DNA of 64,000 bases from Thermococcus sp. EP1 (GTDB taxonomy: Archaea; Methanobacteriota_B; Thermococci; Thermococcales; Thermococcaceae), in contig NZ_JXCG01000001.1 in NCBI RefSeq assembly GCF_001317345.1, forward strand, positions 310,001 through 374,000, given 5' to 3'. Shown here piece by piece: positions 7,514 to 15,909 of this stretch. Both the position numbers and the translations under genes were made by a program. The stretch's first letter is position 1; every line of letters begins with the position of its first letter. The notes under the pieces are model-generated. The model searched no databases. It had not been told where the DNA came from and saw nothing but the letters and a program-made list of their open reading frames with translations.

Positions 7514-7552
7514 GTTAATCTTTTTAATGTTCTAGCAAATATATTAAATGTC

Positions 7553-8554
7553 ATGATACCGGTTCCACTTGTTAGAAGGCTCATAAAACTAAGGTTTAAA
7601 CTTAAGAGAAGCAAAATATTTGTGCTAGCTCTTGCTGTTATTCTACTTGCAATTATCTTAGCTCTTCTATACATGTATGCTGAAAATGTAGGGTTTTTTA
7701 CGGCCCTTTACTGGGCCGTGATTACAATGGCCACTATTGGTTATGGCGACGTGACGCCAAACACGCTTTTAGGGAGGATAATCGCAATATTTGCATCTAT
7801 TGCAGGAATAGCTACTTTTACAGCTTTTGTTTCGATTTTAGCCGAATACTTTTTATCAGGATCTATACGGAGGATGATGGGTATGCATAAAGTGAAATTT
7901 AAGGGTCATTACATTATTATGGGTAGGGGAGAGAGTGTTGAGAGTGCGCTTTTAGAACTTATGGATGCTATATCAAACAAACAGGCTGAGAACAGGCCTG
8001 TTATTGTGGTGTTGCCAGACGAAAATGAACGAAAGAGGTTAAGTCTTCCAGAGGAAACAGAGGTCATAATTGGGGAGTTCACAAATAGAGAGACTTTAGA
8101 ACGGGTGAATGTTAAAGATGCTAGTCACGTTCTCTTAGCCCTGGGTGATGATTCAGAGTCGGTTTTTGTAACCTTGATGATAAAACAAATCTCAAAAGCT
8201 AAAGTTTTTGTTGAAGTTCTCAAGCATGAAAGTGTTCACTTACTGAAGCAAGCTGGAGCGGATAGGGTAATAACAAGCAGGACTCTAACTGGAAGATTAC
8301 TGGCCAGTTCTATATTTGAACCAGAAGTTGTGGATGTTATAGATGATATAACAACAGCTCTTGGGGATTATGACATCACTTCTATAAAAGTACAAGAAAT
8401 GGAGGGGAAGACATTTAGAGAAGCTTTTGAAGCTCTTTATTCAAAGGGATTTTTCCTTTTGGGGTATGCAAAGGATAGAATTTATCTTATACCACCGTTG
8501 GATGAAAAGATACCTCCAGGGGCTAAGTTATTAGTCATCCGGTCTACAAAGTAG
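7553..8554 (+). CDS. Potassium channel with RCK (TrkA-N/TrkA-C) domain
   Basis: A protein of about 333 residues built like MthK. Helix 1 spans about residues 21-40 and the pore helix plus the selectivity filter TIGYGD is at 61-66, followed by a second helix to about 93. A cytosolic RCK domain starts at GHYIIMGRGES and is followed by a TrkA-C-type domain near residues 250-333. It should form a ligand-gated K+ channel, RCK domains usually sensing Ca2+ or nucleotides. ATG 7553 is chosen; the open frame continues upstream to TTG 7457 but that part has no usable start. The gene lies between copies of the TTCCASTGGAA repeat: 7498 in front and 8560 directly after the stop. Confidence 0.88.
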   Translation: MIPVPLVRRLIKLRFKLKRSKIFVLALAVILLAIILALLYMYAENVGFFTALYWAVITMATIGYGDVTPNTLLGRIIAIFASIAGIATFTAFVSILAEYFLSGSIRRMMGMHKVKFKGHYIIMGRGESVESALLELMDAISNKQAENRPVIVVLPDENERKRLSLPEETEVIIGEFTNRETLERVNVKDASHVLLALGDDSESVFVTLMIKQISKAKVFVEVLKHESVHLLKQAGADRVITSRTLTGRLLASSIFEPEVVDVIDDITTALGDYDITSIKVQEMEGKTFREAFEALYSKGFFLLGYAKDRIYLIPPLDEKIPPGAKLLVIRSTK

Positions 8555-8559
8555 TCCTC

Positions 8560-8571
8560 ATTTCCACTAGA
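8560..8571 (+). repeat. Degenerate repeat core just after the K+ channel stop
   Basis: ATTTCCACTAGA starts 6 bases after the stop codon of the channel gene and matches the repeat core with one substitution. It is the last recognisable copy in this cluster. Confidence 0.45.
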
Positions 8572-8668
8572 GACTAGGCGTCTAATGCTTTGGTTTCCCA
8601 ATTATTCTTTTACTAATATTTAGTTTTGTAATTTCGGGCCCTTTGAACTTTTTCTGAGGCATGAGAAA

Positions 8669-8678
8669 AATATATAAG
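8669..8678 (+). promoter_or_regulatory. radA promoter TATA box
   Basis: AATATATAAG preceded by A-rich sequence; a transcript start near 8700 would leave a leader of about 25 bases containing GGTGAT. Confidence 0.55.
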
Positions 8679-8725
8679 CACTTTAAATTCACTACTATTT
8701 AGGATTACGCTTATGGGTGATATGC

Positions 8726-9793
8726 ATGGCGAGAAAGAAAAAGGTTGAGAATGAAATTAAGGAACTCGAAGAGTTTGAAGAACTTGATGAACTTGAAGAA
8801 TTGTCCATTGGGAAACCTTCTCAAAAATCTAATAAGAAACAAATAAAAACTCTTGAAGATCTTCCTGGAGTTGGGCCTGCCACTGCTGAAAAGCTTAGAG
8901 AAGCGGGATATGATAGTTTGGAAGCAATAGCAGTAGCTTCACCACTAGAGCTGAAGGAACTTGCAGGCATTAGTGAAGGTGCAGCTTTAAAAATAATTCA
9001 AGCTGCAAGGGACGCAGCCAACATTGGAACATTCATGCGTGCTGATGAATATTTCCAAAAAAGGGCAATTGTTGGAAAGATAACAACCGGAAGCAAGTCT
9101 TTAGATAAGCTTTTGGGTGGAGGAATTGAAACACAGGCCGTTTCCGAGGTATTTGGTGAATTTGGAAGTGGAAAGACCCAATTGGCTCATACTCTTGCTG
9201 TTATTGTTCAAAAACCTCCTGAAGAAGGCGGTTTGAATGGAAGTGTTATTTGGATTGATACGGAGAACACATTTAGGCCTGAGAGAATAAGACAGATTGC
9301 TGAGAATAGAGGGATGGATCCAGATGAAGTTCTAAAGAATATTTATGTTGCTAGAGCATTCAATTCCAACCACCAAATGCTTCTTGTAGAGAAGGCGGAA
9401 GAGATAATAAAAGAAAGATTGCCTTCTGATAAACCTGTTAAGCTTCTTGTCGTTGACTCTTTAACAGGCCACTTCAGGTCAGAATATGTGGGAAGAGGAA
9501 CTCTTGCTGAAAGGCAGCAAAAACTTGCCAAACATTTGGCTGATCTCCATCGCTTGGCTAATCTCTATGATATTGCAGTATTTGTTACAAACCAGGTGCA
9601 AGCAAGGCCCGATGCTTTCTTTGGAGACCCAACTAGGCCAATAGGTGGACATATTTTGGCCCACTCGGCCACTATTAGGGTATACTTAAGAAAAGGAAAA
9701 GCCGGAAAGAGGGTTGCTAGACTAATAGATTCCCCACATTTGCCTGAAGGTGAGGCTGCCTTTAGGATAACAGAGAGAGGTATCGAGGATTAA
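8726..9793 (+). CDS. radA: DNA repair and recombination protein RadA
   Basis: A 355-residue archaeal RecA/Rad51-family recombinase. It has an acidic lysine-rich N-terminus (residues 1-40), a helix-hairpin-helix domain ([19 protein letters not shown]), Walker [10 protein letters not shown] and Walker [10 protein letters not shown]. The L1/L2 region includes [20 protein letters not shown]. It forms filaments on single-stranded DNA and catalyses strand exchange. The ATP-binding core is uninterrupted, so no intein is present. ATG 8726 is preceded by GGTGAT at a 4-base distance; GTG 8717 is part of that site. nucS follows after 44 bases, a repair-related pairing. Confidence 0.97.
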   Translation: MARKKKVENEIKELEEFEELDELEELSIGKPSQKSNKKQIKTLEDLPGVGPATAEKLREAGYDSLEAIAVASPLELKELAGISEGAALKIIQAARDAANIGTFMRADEYFQKRAIVGKITTGSKSLDKLLGGGIETQAVSEVFGEFGSGKTQLAHTLAVIVQKPPEEGGLNGSVIWIDTENTFRPERIRQIAENRGMDPDEVLKNIYVARAFNSNHQMLLVEKAEEIIKERLPSDKPVKLLVVDSLTGHFRSEYVGRGTLAERQQKLAKHLADLHRLANLYDIAVFVTNQVQARPDAFFGDPTRPIGGHILAHSATIRVYLRKGKAGKRVARLIDSPHLPEGEAAFRITERGIED

Positions 9794-9837
9794 CCATTTA
9801 ACTTTTAAACCCTTCTTTTAATTTTTGTTGATGAGTC

Positions 9838-10590
9838 ATGAAGGTAGAAGCAAAGCTCAATCCCAGTAAAGGAGATATCATTGAACTTTTCAGTAAGGCC
9901 CTTTCAACAGAGGCCATTGTAACAATTTTTGCCCATTGTAAGGTCTTTTATGATGGTAGAGCAAAGAGTGAGCTTGGGCCAGGTGATAGGGTCATAATAA
10001 TAAAACCCGATGGTTCTTTTTTAATCCACCAGAAAGAAAAGAGAGAACCTGTTAATTGGCAACCTCCTGGAAGCTCTGTAAGTTTGGATGTAAAGGAGGA
10101 TAAGTTAATTCTGAGGAGTGTTAGAAGAAAACCCAAAGAAATCTTGGAAGTTGAACTTATCGATGTTTACCTTTTCTCGTATTTCCAAGCTGAAGATTAT
10201 GAGGCTCTGGCCCTTGTTGGAAGTGAGGCTGAGATGGCGGACTTGGTCTTTGAGAATCCTGAGTTGATTGAGGATGGTTTTAAGCCTCTTTTTAAGGAAA
10301 AATCCATTAGGCATGGTATTGTTGATCTTCTTGGTAAAGATAAGGATGGGAATATTGTTATTTTGGAGTTTAAACGAAGAAGAGCTGATTTACATGCTGT
10401 GAGCCAACTCAAGAGATATGTGGAGACAATGAGAGAAGAGTATGAAAAAGTTAGGGGGATTCTTGTGGCACCTTCATTGACTTCTGGTGCTAGAAGACTT
10501 TTAGAGAAAGAGGGTTTGGAGTTTAAAAAACTCAAGCCTCCCAAACAGGAAAAATCTAGAAAAGGACGACAAAAAACGCTATTCGATTAA
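9838..10590 (+). CDS. nucS: Endonuclease NucS/EndoMS
   Basis: A 250-residue nuclease. The N-terminal DNA-binding domain (to about 115) is followed by a RecB-like catalytic domain with GIVDLLGKDKDGNIVILEFKRRRA, supplying the Asp, Glu and Lys of a PD-(D/E)XK centre. The C-terminus ends QKTLFD, a PCNA-interacting (PIP) box. Archaeal NucS/EndoMS cuts mismatched or branched DNA under PCNA control. The ATG at 9838 is just after GATGAGTC with no strong ribosome binding site; coupling to radA transcription is likely. The 3' end overlaps the convergent DUF473 gene by 4 bases. Confidence 0.95.
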   Translation: MKVEAKLNPSKGDIIELFSKALSTEAIVTIFAHCKVFYDGRAKSELGPGDRVIIIKPDGSFLIHQKEKREPVNWQPPGSSVSLDVKEDKLILRSVRRKPKEILEVELIDVYLFSYFQAEDYEALALVGSEAEMADLVFENPELIEDGFKPLFKEKSIRHGIVDLLGKDKDGNIVILEFKRRRADLHAVSQLKRYVETMREEYEKVRGILVAPSLTSGARRLLEKEGLEFKKLKPPKQEKSRKGRQKTLFD

Positions 10591-10967
10591 CCCATGGCCA
10601 TTTCGTGCGGAAGCATTTCCCTCACTTTTACTTTCACCATATTTTCCTCTTTTGAAACTTCGATGACTTTTCCCAATCCTTTGAGTCTCAATTGAACCCT
10701 GCAAACTGTTTGTTCTCTTTCATCGCTTTCTTCCCACGGGATTCTTTGCTCCATTCTCTCTATTCTAAGGATCTCCGCTATTACACCCTCAGTTCCATGT
10801 GTTATGTCTTGAGGAGTTTCATATGTTAAGAAAAGTCTTTCTCCGGGTTTTAAGTTTTGTATGACTATTACATTCCTGGCACTTCTTATCTCTATTGTTC
10901 GGTAAGGATTTCTTAAAATTTGATCAAGAGCTTTTCGAGCTATTCCCGCAAGTACAAGAAGCTCCAT
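10587..10967 (-). CDS. DUF473 family protein
   Basis: A 126-residue soluble protein with mostly beta character (TIEIRSARNVIVIQNLKPGERLFLTYET). It resembles the archaeal DUF473 family, which has no known activity. GGTGAG lies 3 bases before ATG 10967. It starts 9 bases after the stop of the PAC2-family gene, so the two form an operon. Any link to proteasome assembly is only suggested by position. Confidence 0.75.
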   Translation of the reverse strand: MELLVLAGIARKALDQILRNPYRTIEIRSARNVIVIQNLKPGERLFLTYETPQDITHGTEGVIAEILRIERMEQRIPWEESDEREQTVCRVQLRLKGLGKVIEVSKEENMVKVKVREMLPHEMAMG

Positions 10968-10976
10968 AATCTCACC

Positions 10977-11699
10977 TCACAGGTAAACCCTTTCATACTC
11001 TTTTTCTGCTCTTCTTCTAGCAGATTCCATTTGTTCATGCATTCTTCTTAACTGTTCTTCAATCATTTGGGCCTCTTTAAGGAGTGGTTCTGTTGAAACA
11101 CCTATGGGAACAAGTTTCTTTAGAATCTCTATAATGTTTGCTGCGGCCCTTGGATCTGGCCTATCTCCAAAAGTCTCACCTAATAAAGCGTACGCCTTAA
11201 GTTTTTCTTTACTGGCTTCCCATAGAAGTTTTCCGCTCATACCCATGATTGAGCCATATTTTAGTATTTTGACACCGAGATTTTCTAAATCTTTATTTTC
11301 TTCTTCACTTCCTCCAATTCCCCAAACATCCATGTGTTCTTTGAAGAGTCCAATACCCATTCCACCAAGGGAGATTACTTTTTCAGCATTGTTACGTTTT
11401 AAATATGCTGTTATTTCTTTTGCTATTTCGTTTACAAGAGTTGGGGGGATATAAATATCTGCCACAGCCACAATTATGTTGTCCTTCCCGTAAAATCTTA
11501 ATGGGGGATTTGGTTTTCCTTCGAGAATTATAGAGACAGGAGGTAAGAAAGAACTTTCAACATACCCTATTGGCTCCATTTTAAGCTCTTTTGTAAGAAA
11601 ATTAGCGGCTATGTGGCCCACTAATCCTATTCCTGGGTATCCTTCAATAAAAATGGGGTTTTCAATGTCTGGCAGAATAAGCTCTACGGGCTTTTCCAT
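10977..11699 (-). CDS. Proteasome assembly chaperone, PAC2 family (PbaB-like)
   Basis: A 240-residue protein of the PAC2/PbaA-PbaB family. Features are IFIEGYPGIGLVGHIAANFL at the N-terminus, GGMGIGLFKEH in the middle, a helical charged tail from about residue 205 (EEQLRRMHEQMESARRRAE) and a final VYL. A hydrophobic-Tyr-any residue terminus is the HbYX motif by which activators and archaeal PbaB dock on the 20S alpha ring. It probably assists or gates the proteasome or binds unfolded substrates. GGTGATAAC precedes ATG 11699. The paralogue type (PbaA or PbaB) is chosen from the tail and is not certain. Confidence 0.85.
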   Translation of the reverse strand: MEKPVELILPDIENPIFIEGYPGIGLVGHIAANFLTKELKMEPIGYVESSFLPPVSIILEGKPNPPLRFYGKDNIIVAVADIYIPPTLVNEIAKEITAYLKRNNAEKVISLGGMGIGLFKEHMDVWGIGGSEEENKDLENLGVKILKYGSIMGMSGKLLWEASKEKLKAYALLGETFGDRPDPRAAANIIEILKKLVPIGVSTEPLLKEAQMIEEQLRRMHEQMESARRRAEKEYERVYL

Positions 11700-11816
11700 G
11701 TTATCACCCTTACATCATTTAGTTATGAAAAGTTATTAAAGTTTTTGATGTATTTCACAGCAAACGCATGTTTGAGGAATACTTTGAAAACTTGGTTAAG
11801 AGCTATTATAATACAA

Positions 11817-11853
11817 AAACCCTTATAGGGTTTAAATACTAATTCTATAGGGT
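11817..11853 (+). promoter_or_regulatory. Promoter with palindrome and TATAGGGT direct repeats
   Basis: AAACCC and GGGTTT (11817-11822, 11828-11833) form a perfect palindrome over the TATA box TTTAAATA (11831-11838). TATAGGGT occurs at 11824 and again at 11846, 22 bases apart (two helical turns), the second copy running into the GGTGAT ribosome binding site of the secreted-protein gene. The layout suits a repressor. Confidence 0.45.
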
Positions 11854-11859
11854 GATTAT

Positions 11860-13680
11860 ATGAAAAATTCAACTGCATTGGTTTTCATATTATTGATATT
11901 TTTCAGTCTCTTTTTAGTTTCTCCTGTTAGTGCTGGATCACTTCACATTGGAACTTTGACTATAGATGGCACAGAATATAAAATAGAAGACTCCACGCTT
12001 CTTCAAGAGGGTAACATAATAGTCCAGAATGGTGGAAAACTAATAATTAAAAATGCCACTCTCGAGCTCCTTCAAGATTACCACGCCCATTATGGAATTA
12101 TTATTAAAGATAACTCTCAACTAATAGTAGAGAACTCCATAATTACATCGGACTACCAATTCTACATTAGATTCCACAGTAATTCAAAAGGGAGTTTTGT
12201 GGGGTTATCATTCACAAAGAAAGCTCCCATTATTTCATTATCTAGTGGTCGCCCAATTCTTGAAATCGTTGATTCAAGCTTTGATGCATTGGAAGTGACC
12301 TCTTACTTGTCTGGGGCCCAAGTAACTATTAAAAACTCAGAATTTGCTCTTTATTCTTGGTTAAGTGGAGAGGTAAATGTTACGAATCTCTATGAGGGAT
12401 TTAAGCTTGGAAGTGCATCAATAGTCTCGGAGAAATACATGGTAAACATTCACAATTCTACAATCTCTGGAGCATGGATGTGGACCCAAAAAGATGCTGA
12501 GGTCATTATCAAAGATTCATATGTAGGTACTATTGAGATAAGGGACTTTCCCAGCATTTATCTCGTGAATTCTACTGTTGGGACATTTACTCCACGTTTA
12601 GAAGGTATTGAAGTTAGCATTAGTTTAAACCCTGGATTTTATGAAAACTACACCCTTAACCTAACTCGTGAAGGGGCTTGGTTCTTAAGACTTGAAAATT
12701 CAAGGATCCTTGAATGGGATGTGAACATACTTTCCAACACCAAGGTTACACTCCAGGGGTCTAAACTTGCCCATATTGCTCTTACAGCACAGGATAAGAA
12801 TTCTACAGTATTTATAAAAGACTCAGAAATATCTTGGCTTGAAATAAAAGACTTCAAGGGCTCAATAACATTTGATCACGTCACAATAACTGGGTGGGTT
12901 AGTATCTACAAGGAAACTGAAACAACTCAAGAAGTAAAGATTGATGGCAACGTAACGATATTCCCAAATACTCTCAATTTCATGTTTGGACTTAAATGGG
13001 ATGATTCAATTGTTAAGCGTAGGTATCCAATTATTCTAAAGGAAGGGATGTTCCACAATGCTTACAAGAACTATTCAATTGAGATAAAGGATCCTGAAGG
13101 AAATTCGGTTTATTTCTCCTCCATAGCTAATATGAAGCCTCCAACACTAATATTCAACTCGAGCAACTATGATAAGAGCTTTTCCTTGATTTTGTATGGG
13201 GAGAATAGTGAACTCACAGCGACTCCCATTTCCCTCCTCACAAGCACTCCCATGTCTCTTAAGGTCGGGGATAAATTAGATGTGTCTAAGATTCGTGCTT
13301 CTCCAGTAATTTATGGAGAAGGAAGAGTTGACAAAGAGTATGCATGGACATTCTGGAGGAAAATGTGTTCTGATAAAGTACCAGGGCACTGTACTGAATC
13401 TGAAATAGTGGTGTTGATTGGGGGCCCTGTGGCCAATAAGTTAACTAAAGAATACATGGATAGTTTTCCAGTGGAAGTTACAAATGAGTATCCTGGAAAA
13501 GGAAAAGGAGTCATTGAAGCAGCAGTGATAGATGGGAAAATTTACATTCTGGTGGCTGGCTCAGATAGGTGGGGGACAAAAGCGGGTGTTGAAATACTTA
13601 AAAACCTAGATTATATTCCAGAAAAGCCAATTTTTGTAGATTGGAACGATGGAAATCCTAGAATTATTCCTGGTAGATAG
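11860..13680 (+). CDS. Secreted beta-helix-like protein with S-layer-type C-terminal domain
   Basis: A 606-residue exported protein. Residues 1-25 are a signal peptide ending SPVSAG. Residues 30-400 are repetitive short strands (VENSIITS, IKNSEFALYS, IHNSTISGAW, LVNSTVGT, IKDSEISWLEIKD), a ladder typical of right-handed parallel beta-helix proteins. The last 130 residues contain IVVLIGGPVANKLTKEY and IYILVAGSDRWGTKAGVE, a module also present in archaeal S-layer and surface proteins. No membrane anchor follows, so it may associate with the S-layer. Many Asn-x-Ser/Thr sites suggest glycosylation. Function is unknown. GGTGAT precedes ATG 11860 by 3 bases. Confidence 0.75.
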   Translation: MKNSTALVFILLIFFSLFLVSPVSAGSLHIGTLTIDGTEYKIEDSTLLQEGNIIVQNGGKLIIKNATLELLQDYHAHYGIIIKDNSQLIVENSIITSDYQFYIRFHSNSKGSFVGLSFTKKAPIISLSSGRPILEIVDSSFDALEVTSYLSGAQVTIKNSEFALYSWLSGEVNVTNLYEGFKLGSASIVSEKYMVNIHNSTISGAWMWTQKDAEVIIKDSYVGTIEIRDFPSIYLVNSTVGTFTPRLEGIEVSISLNPGFYENYTLNLTREGAWFLRLENSRILEWDVNILSNTKVTLQGSKLAHIALTAQDKNSTVFIKDSEISWLEIKDFKGSITFDHVTITGWVSIYKETETTQEVKIDGNVTIFPNTLNFMFGLKWDDSIVKRRYPIILKEGMFHNAYKNYSIEIKDPEGNSVYFSSIANMKPPTLIFNSSNYDKSFSLILYGENSELTATPISLLTSTPMSLKVGDKLDVSKIRASPVIYGEGRVDKEYAWTFWRKMCSDKVPGHCTESEIVVLIGGPVANKLTKEYMDSFPVEVTNEYPGKGKGVIEAAVIDGKIYILVAGSDRWGTKAGVEILKNLDYIPEKPIFVDWNDGNPRIIPGR

Positions 13681-13712
13681 TAAACTCTCTTAGTTTTTCT
13701 TTTTTATCTAAT
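13681..13712 (+). terminator. T-rich terminator after the secreted-protein gene
   Basis: A run of TAGTTTTTCTTTTTTATC follows the stop codon; archaeal RNA polymerase terminates at such T-tracts without a hairpin. Confidence 0.4.
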
Positions 13713-13761
13713 TAAGAAAACTTAAATATTGCAATATTCTATACCTCGGATGGTGATGTCA

Positions 13762-14535
13762 ATGCCAAAAATAGGGATAATTGGAGGTTCTGGCGTTTAT
13801 GGGGTATTTGAGCCAAAAGAGAGTATAAAAGTCCACACTCCATACGGAAGACCATCAGCTCCAGTGGAAATCGGAGAGATTGAAGGTGTTGAGGTGGCTT
13901 TTATTCCAAGACACGGTAAAACTCATGAGTTTCCTCCACACGAGGTACCATACAGGGCAAACATTTGGGCTCTTAAAGAACTTGGAGTAGAGCGGATTAT
14001 AGGAATAACAGCAGTTGGATCTCTTAGAGAGGAATACAGGCCCGGCGATATTGTGATAACTGATCAGTTCATTGATTTTACGAAAAAGAGAGACTATACA
14101 TTCTACAATGGGCCAAGAGTTGCCCACTTTAGCATGGCTGATCCGTTCTGTCCTGAAATGAGGGAAATATTCTACAATGCTGCAAAAGAGCTTGAGATCC
14201 CAGTTCATGAAAGGGGCACTTATGTATGTATTGAAGGCCCAAGGTTCTCCACAAGGGCTGAGTCAATGATGTTTAGACAATTTGCCCACATAATTGGAAT
14301 GACACTTGTTCCAGAGGTTGTTTTAGCTAGGGAGCTTGGAATGTGTTATGTTAACATAGCAGCAGTTACAGACTATGATGTTTGGGCAGAAAAGCCAGTG
14401 GATGCTCAGGAGGTTATAAAAGTTATGCAAGAGAACAACGAGAAGGTTAGAAAGCTTTTAAAAGCAGGTGTTCCGAAGATTTCAGAAGAAAGAAAGTGTG
14501 GCTGTGCTGATGTTCTTAAGACTGCTTTTGTTTGA
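13762..14535 (+). CDS. S-methyl-5'-thioadenosine phosphorylase
   Basis: A 257-residue purine-nucleoside phosphorylase of the MTAP class, cleaving methylthioadenosine with phosphate to adenine and methylthioribose-1-phosphate. Motifs are [11 protein letters not shown] at the N-terminus, [35 protein letters not shown] and [18 protein letters not shown]. The C-terminal Cys246-Gly-Cys248 pair is the CXC motif known from hyperthermophilic archaeal enzymes, where it protects inter-strand disulfides. GGTGAT lies 4 bases before ATG 13762; the longer frame from 13729 overlaps the promoter. The deaminase that follows acts on the same metabolite. Confidence 0.93.
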   Translation: MPKIGIIGGSGVYGVFEPKESIKVHTPYGRPSAPVEIGEIEGVEVAFIPRHGKTHEFPPHEVPYRANIWALKELGVERIIGITAVGSLREEYRPGDIVITDQFIDFTKKRDYTFYNGPRVAHFSMADPFCPEMREIFYNAAKELEIPVHERGTYVCIEGPRFSTRAESMMFRQFAHIIGMTLVPEVVLARELGMCYVNIAAVTDYDVWAEKPVDAQEVIKVMQENNEKVRKLLKAGVPKISEERKCGCADVLKTAFV

Positions 14536-14594
14536 ATTTCTCTTTTCCAAAATTTTATTAATTCTATCTTTTATCCCTTTTAAGGGGTGATCTA

Positions 14595-15869
14595 ATGAGC
14601 ATCTTGATTAAAAATGGACGGATAATTTACGGTGAGAATCTTGATATTATTAACGCTGATATTTACATAGAAGGAAATAGAATAGCTAAGGTTGGTAAAG
14701 GCCTTAAACTTTCGGCAGAATATGTCATTGATGCAAACGGGAAGGTGATTTCTCCAGGATTTATCAATGCTCATACACACTCCCCTATGACTATTTTAAG
14801 GGGACTTGCCGATGATCTTCCCTTAATGGAGTGGCTTCAGAAATATGTGTGGCCTGTTGAAAAAAAGTTGACCTCAAAACATATCTATTGGGGTGCTCTT
14901 CTTGGTATTCTTGAAATGATCAAAGGTGGAACAACGACTTTTGTTGATATGTACTTTCACATGGAAGAAGTAGCAAAAGTTGTTGAAAAGGCTGGGATAA
15001 GGGCCTATTTGAGTTATGGTATGGTGGATTTGGGGGATGAAGAAAAGAGAAATGTTGAGATTAAGGAAACTCTCAGGCTTTTAGAGTTCATTAACAAATT
15101 AGACTCACCAAGAATAGAGTTTCTCTTTGGACCTCATGCTCCTTATACCTGTTCCCCTGAGCTTTTAAAATGGGTTAGAGAGAAAGCGAATGAAACAGGA
15201 AAAATGATAACCATTCATCTGAATGAGACAAAAAGCGAAGTGCAAGATATAAAAGAAAAATATGGGATGACTCCAGTTGAATTCCTTGATGAACTTGGAT
15301 TTCTTGGGGATGATATCATAGCGGCCCATGGTGTTTGGTTGAGTGATAGAGAGATTGAGATTTTAGCCAAGAAGGGGGTAACGATAGTTCATAACCCTGC
15401 AAGCAACATGAAACTTGCTAGTGGTGTTATGCCCATTGAAAAGCTCCTAAAAGCGGGCGTCAACATTGCCCTTGGCACTGATGGAGCAGCAAGTAACAAC
15501 AGTTTGGACATGGTGGAAGAAATGAAGCTGGCAGCCTTGGTTCATAAGGTACATACACTGAATCCAACTATTGCCGATGCAGAGAGTATTTTTAAAATGG
15601 CCACGCAAAATGGTGCAAGAGCTTTGCGTTTAAACGCTGGACTCATAAAAGAAGGGGCTCTTGCGGACATTGTCATACTTGACTTCAACAAGCCACATTT
15701 AAGACCAATAACCAATGTAATCTCTCACATGGTGTACTCAGCCAATGGTAACGATGTGGAGACAGTGATAATCGATGGGAAAATCATCATGCTTGATGGG
15801 GAAGTCTTAACTGTGGATGAGGAGGAGATTATAAATAAAGTGCAAGAGATAGTGGACAAGCTTCACTAA
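14595..15869 (+). CDS. mtaD: 5-methylthioadenosine/S-adenosylhomocysteine deaminase
   Basis: A 424-residue amidohydrolase. Zn2+ ligands are in FINAHTHSP (His60, His62), GPHAPYTCSPELL, ITIHLNETKSE and ALGTDGAASNNSLDM, with HGVWLSDREIE carrying the conserved histidine of the active site. The family deaminates methylthioadenosine, S-adenosylhomocysteine and sometimes adenosine to the inosine forms. GGTGAT lies 3 bases before the ATG. It lies 59 bases after the phosphorylase gene, so two routes for methylthioadenosine are encoded side by side. Relative preference for MTA or SAH cannot be read from the sequence. Confidence 0.9.
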   Translation: MSILIKNGRIIYGENLDIINADIYIEGNRIAKVGKGLKLSAEYVIDANGKVISPGFINAHTHSPMTILRGLADDLPLMEWLQKYVWPVEKKLTSKHIYWGALLGILEMIKGGTTTFVDMYFHMEEVAKVVEKAGIRAYLSYGMVDLGDEEKRNVEIKETLRLLEFINKLDSPRIEFLFGPHAPYTCSPELLKWVREKANETGKMITIHLNETKSEVQDIKEKYGMTPVEFLDELGFLGDDIIAAHGVWLSDREIEILAKKGVTIVHNPASNMKLASGVMPIEKLLKAGVNIALGTDGAASNNSLDMVEEMKLAALVHKVHTLNPTIADAESIFKMATQNGARALRLNAGLIKEGALADIVILDFNKPHLRPITNVISHMVYSANGNDVETVIIDGKIIMLDGEVLTVDEEEIINKVQEIVDKLH

Positions 15870-15909
15870 TCTTTTTATTTTGTAAATTCAACTTATTTTT
15901 GGTGGGAAC

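Larger units (their letters stand above)
6825..7552. other. Long gene-free interval rich in inverted and direct repeats
   Basis: No credible coding frame crosses these 728 bases. The stretch holds an AT-rich palindrome at 7021-7043 (AACAAAAT and ATTTTGTT around 7 bases). It holds a pair of 27-base inverted repeats at 7065-7091 and 7345-7371, and a CACCAT/ATGGTG inverted repeat at 7105-7130. Two GAACAA boxes (7252 and 7270) lie just before a good TATA box at 7284-7291. Further copies of the TTCCASTGGAA motif are at 7421 and 7498. It probably contains the promoter and an unusually long leader of the K+ channel gene, plus a possible miniature mobile element. Confidence 0.7.

Noticed and set aside
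7387-7674. 95-codon frame on the minus strand across the K+ channel start
   Set aside because: Antisense to the channel N-terminus with no ribosome binding site or family match.
8726-9793. Intein in radA
   Set aside because: The ATPase core is continuous from Walker A through the L2 region and length is normal.
11768-11842. 24-codon frame before the secreted-protein gene
   Set aside because: No ribosome binding site, runs through the promoter palindrome, no recognisable homologue.
13858-13871. 14-base match to the repeat copy at 7343-7356 inside the methylthioadenosine phosphorylase gene
   Set aside because: It encodes conserved residues (Ala-Pro-Val-Glu-Ile) of the enzyme and has no extended similarity; taken as coincidence.
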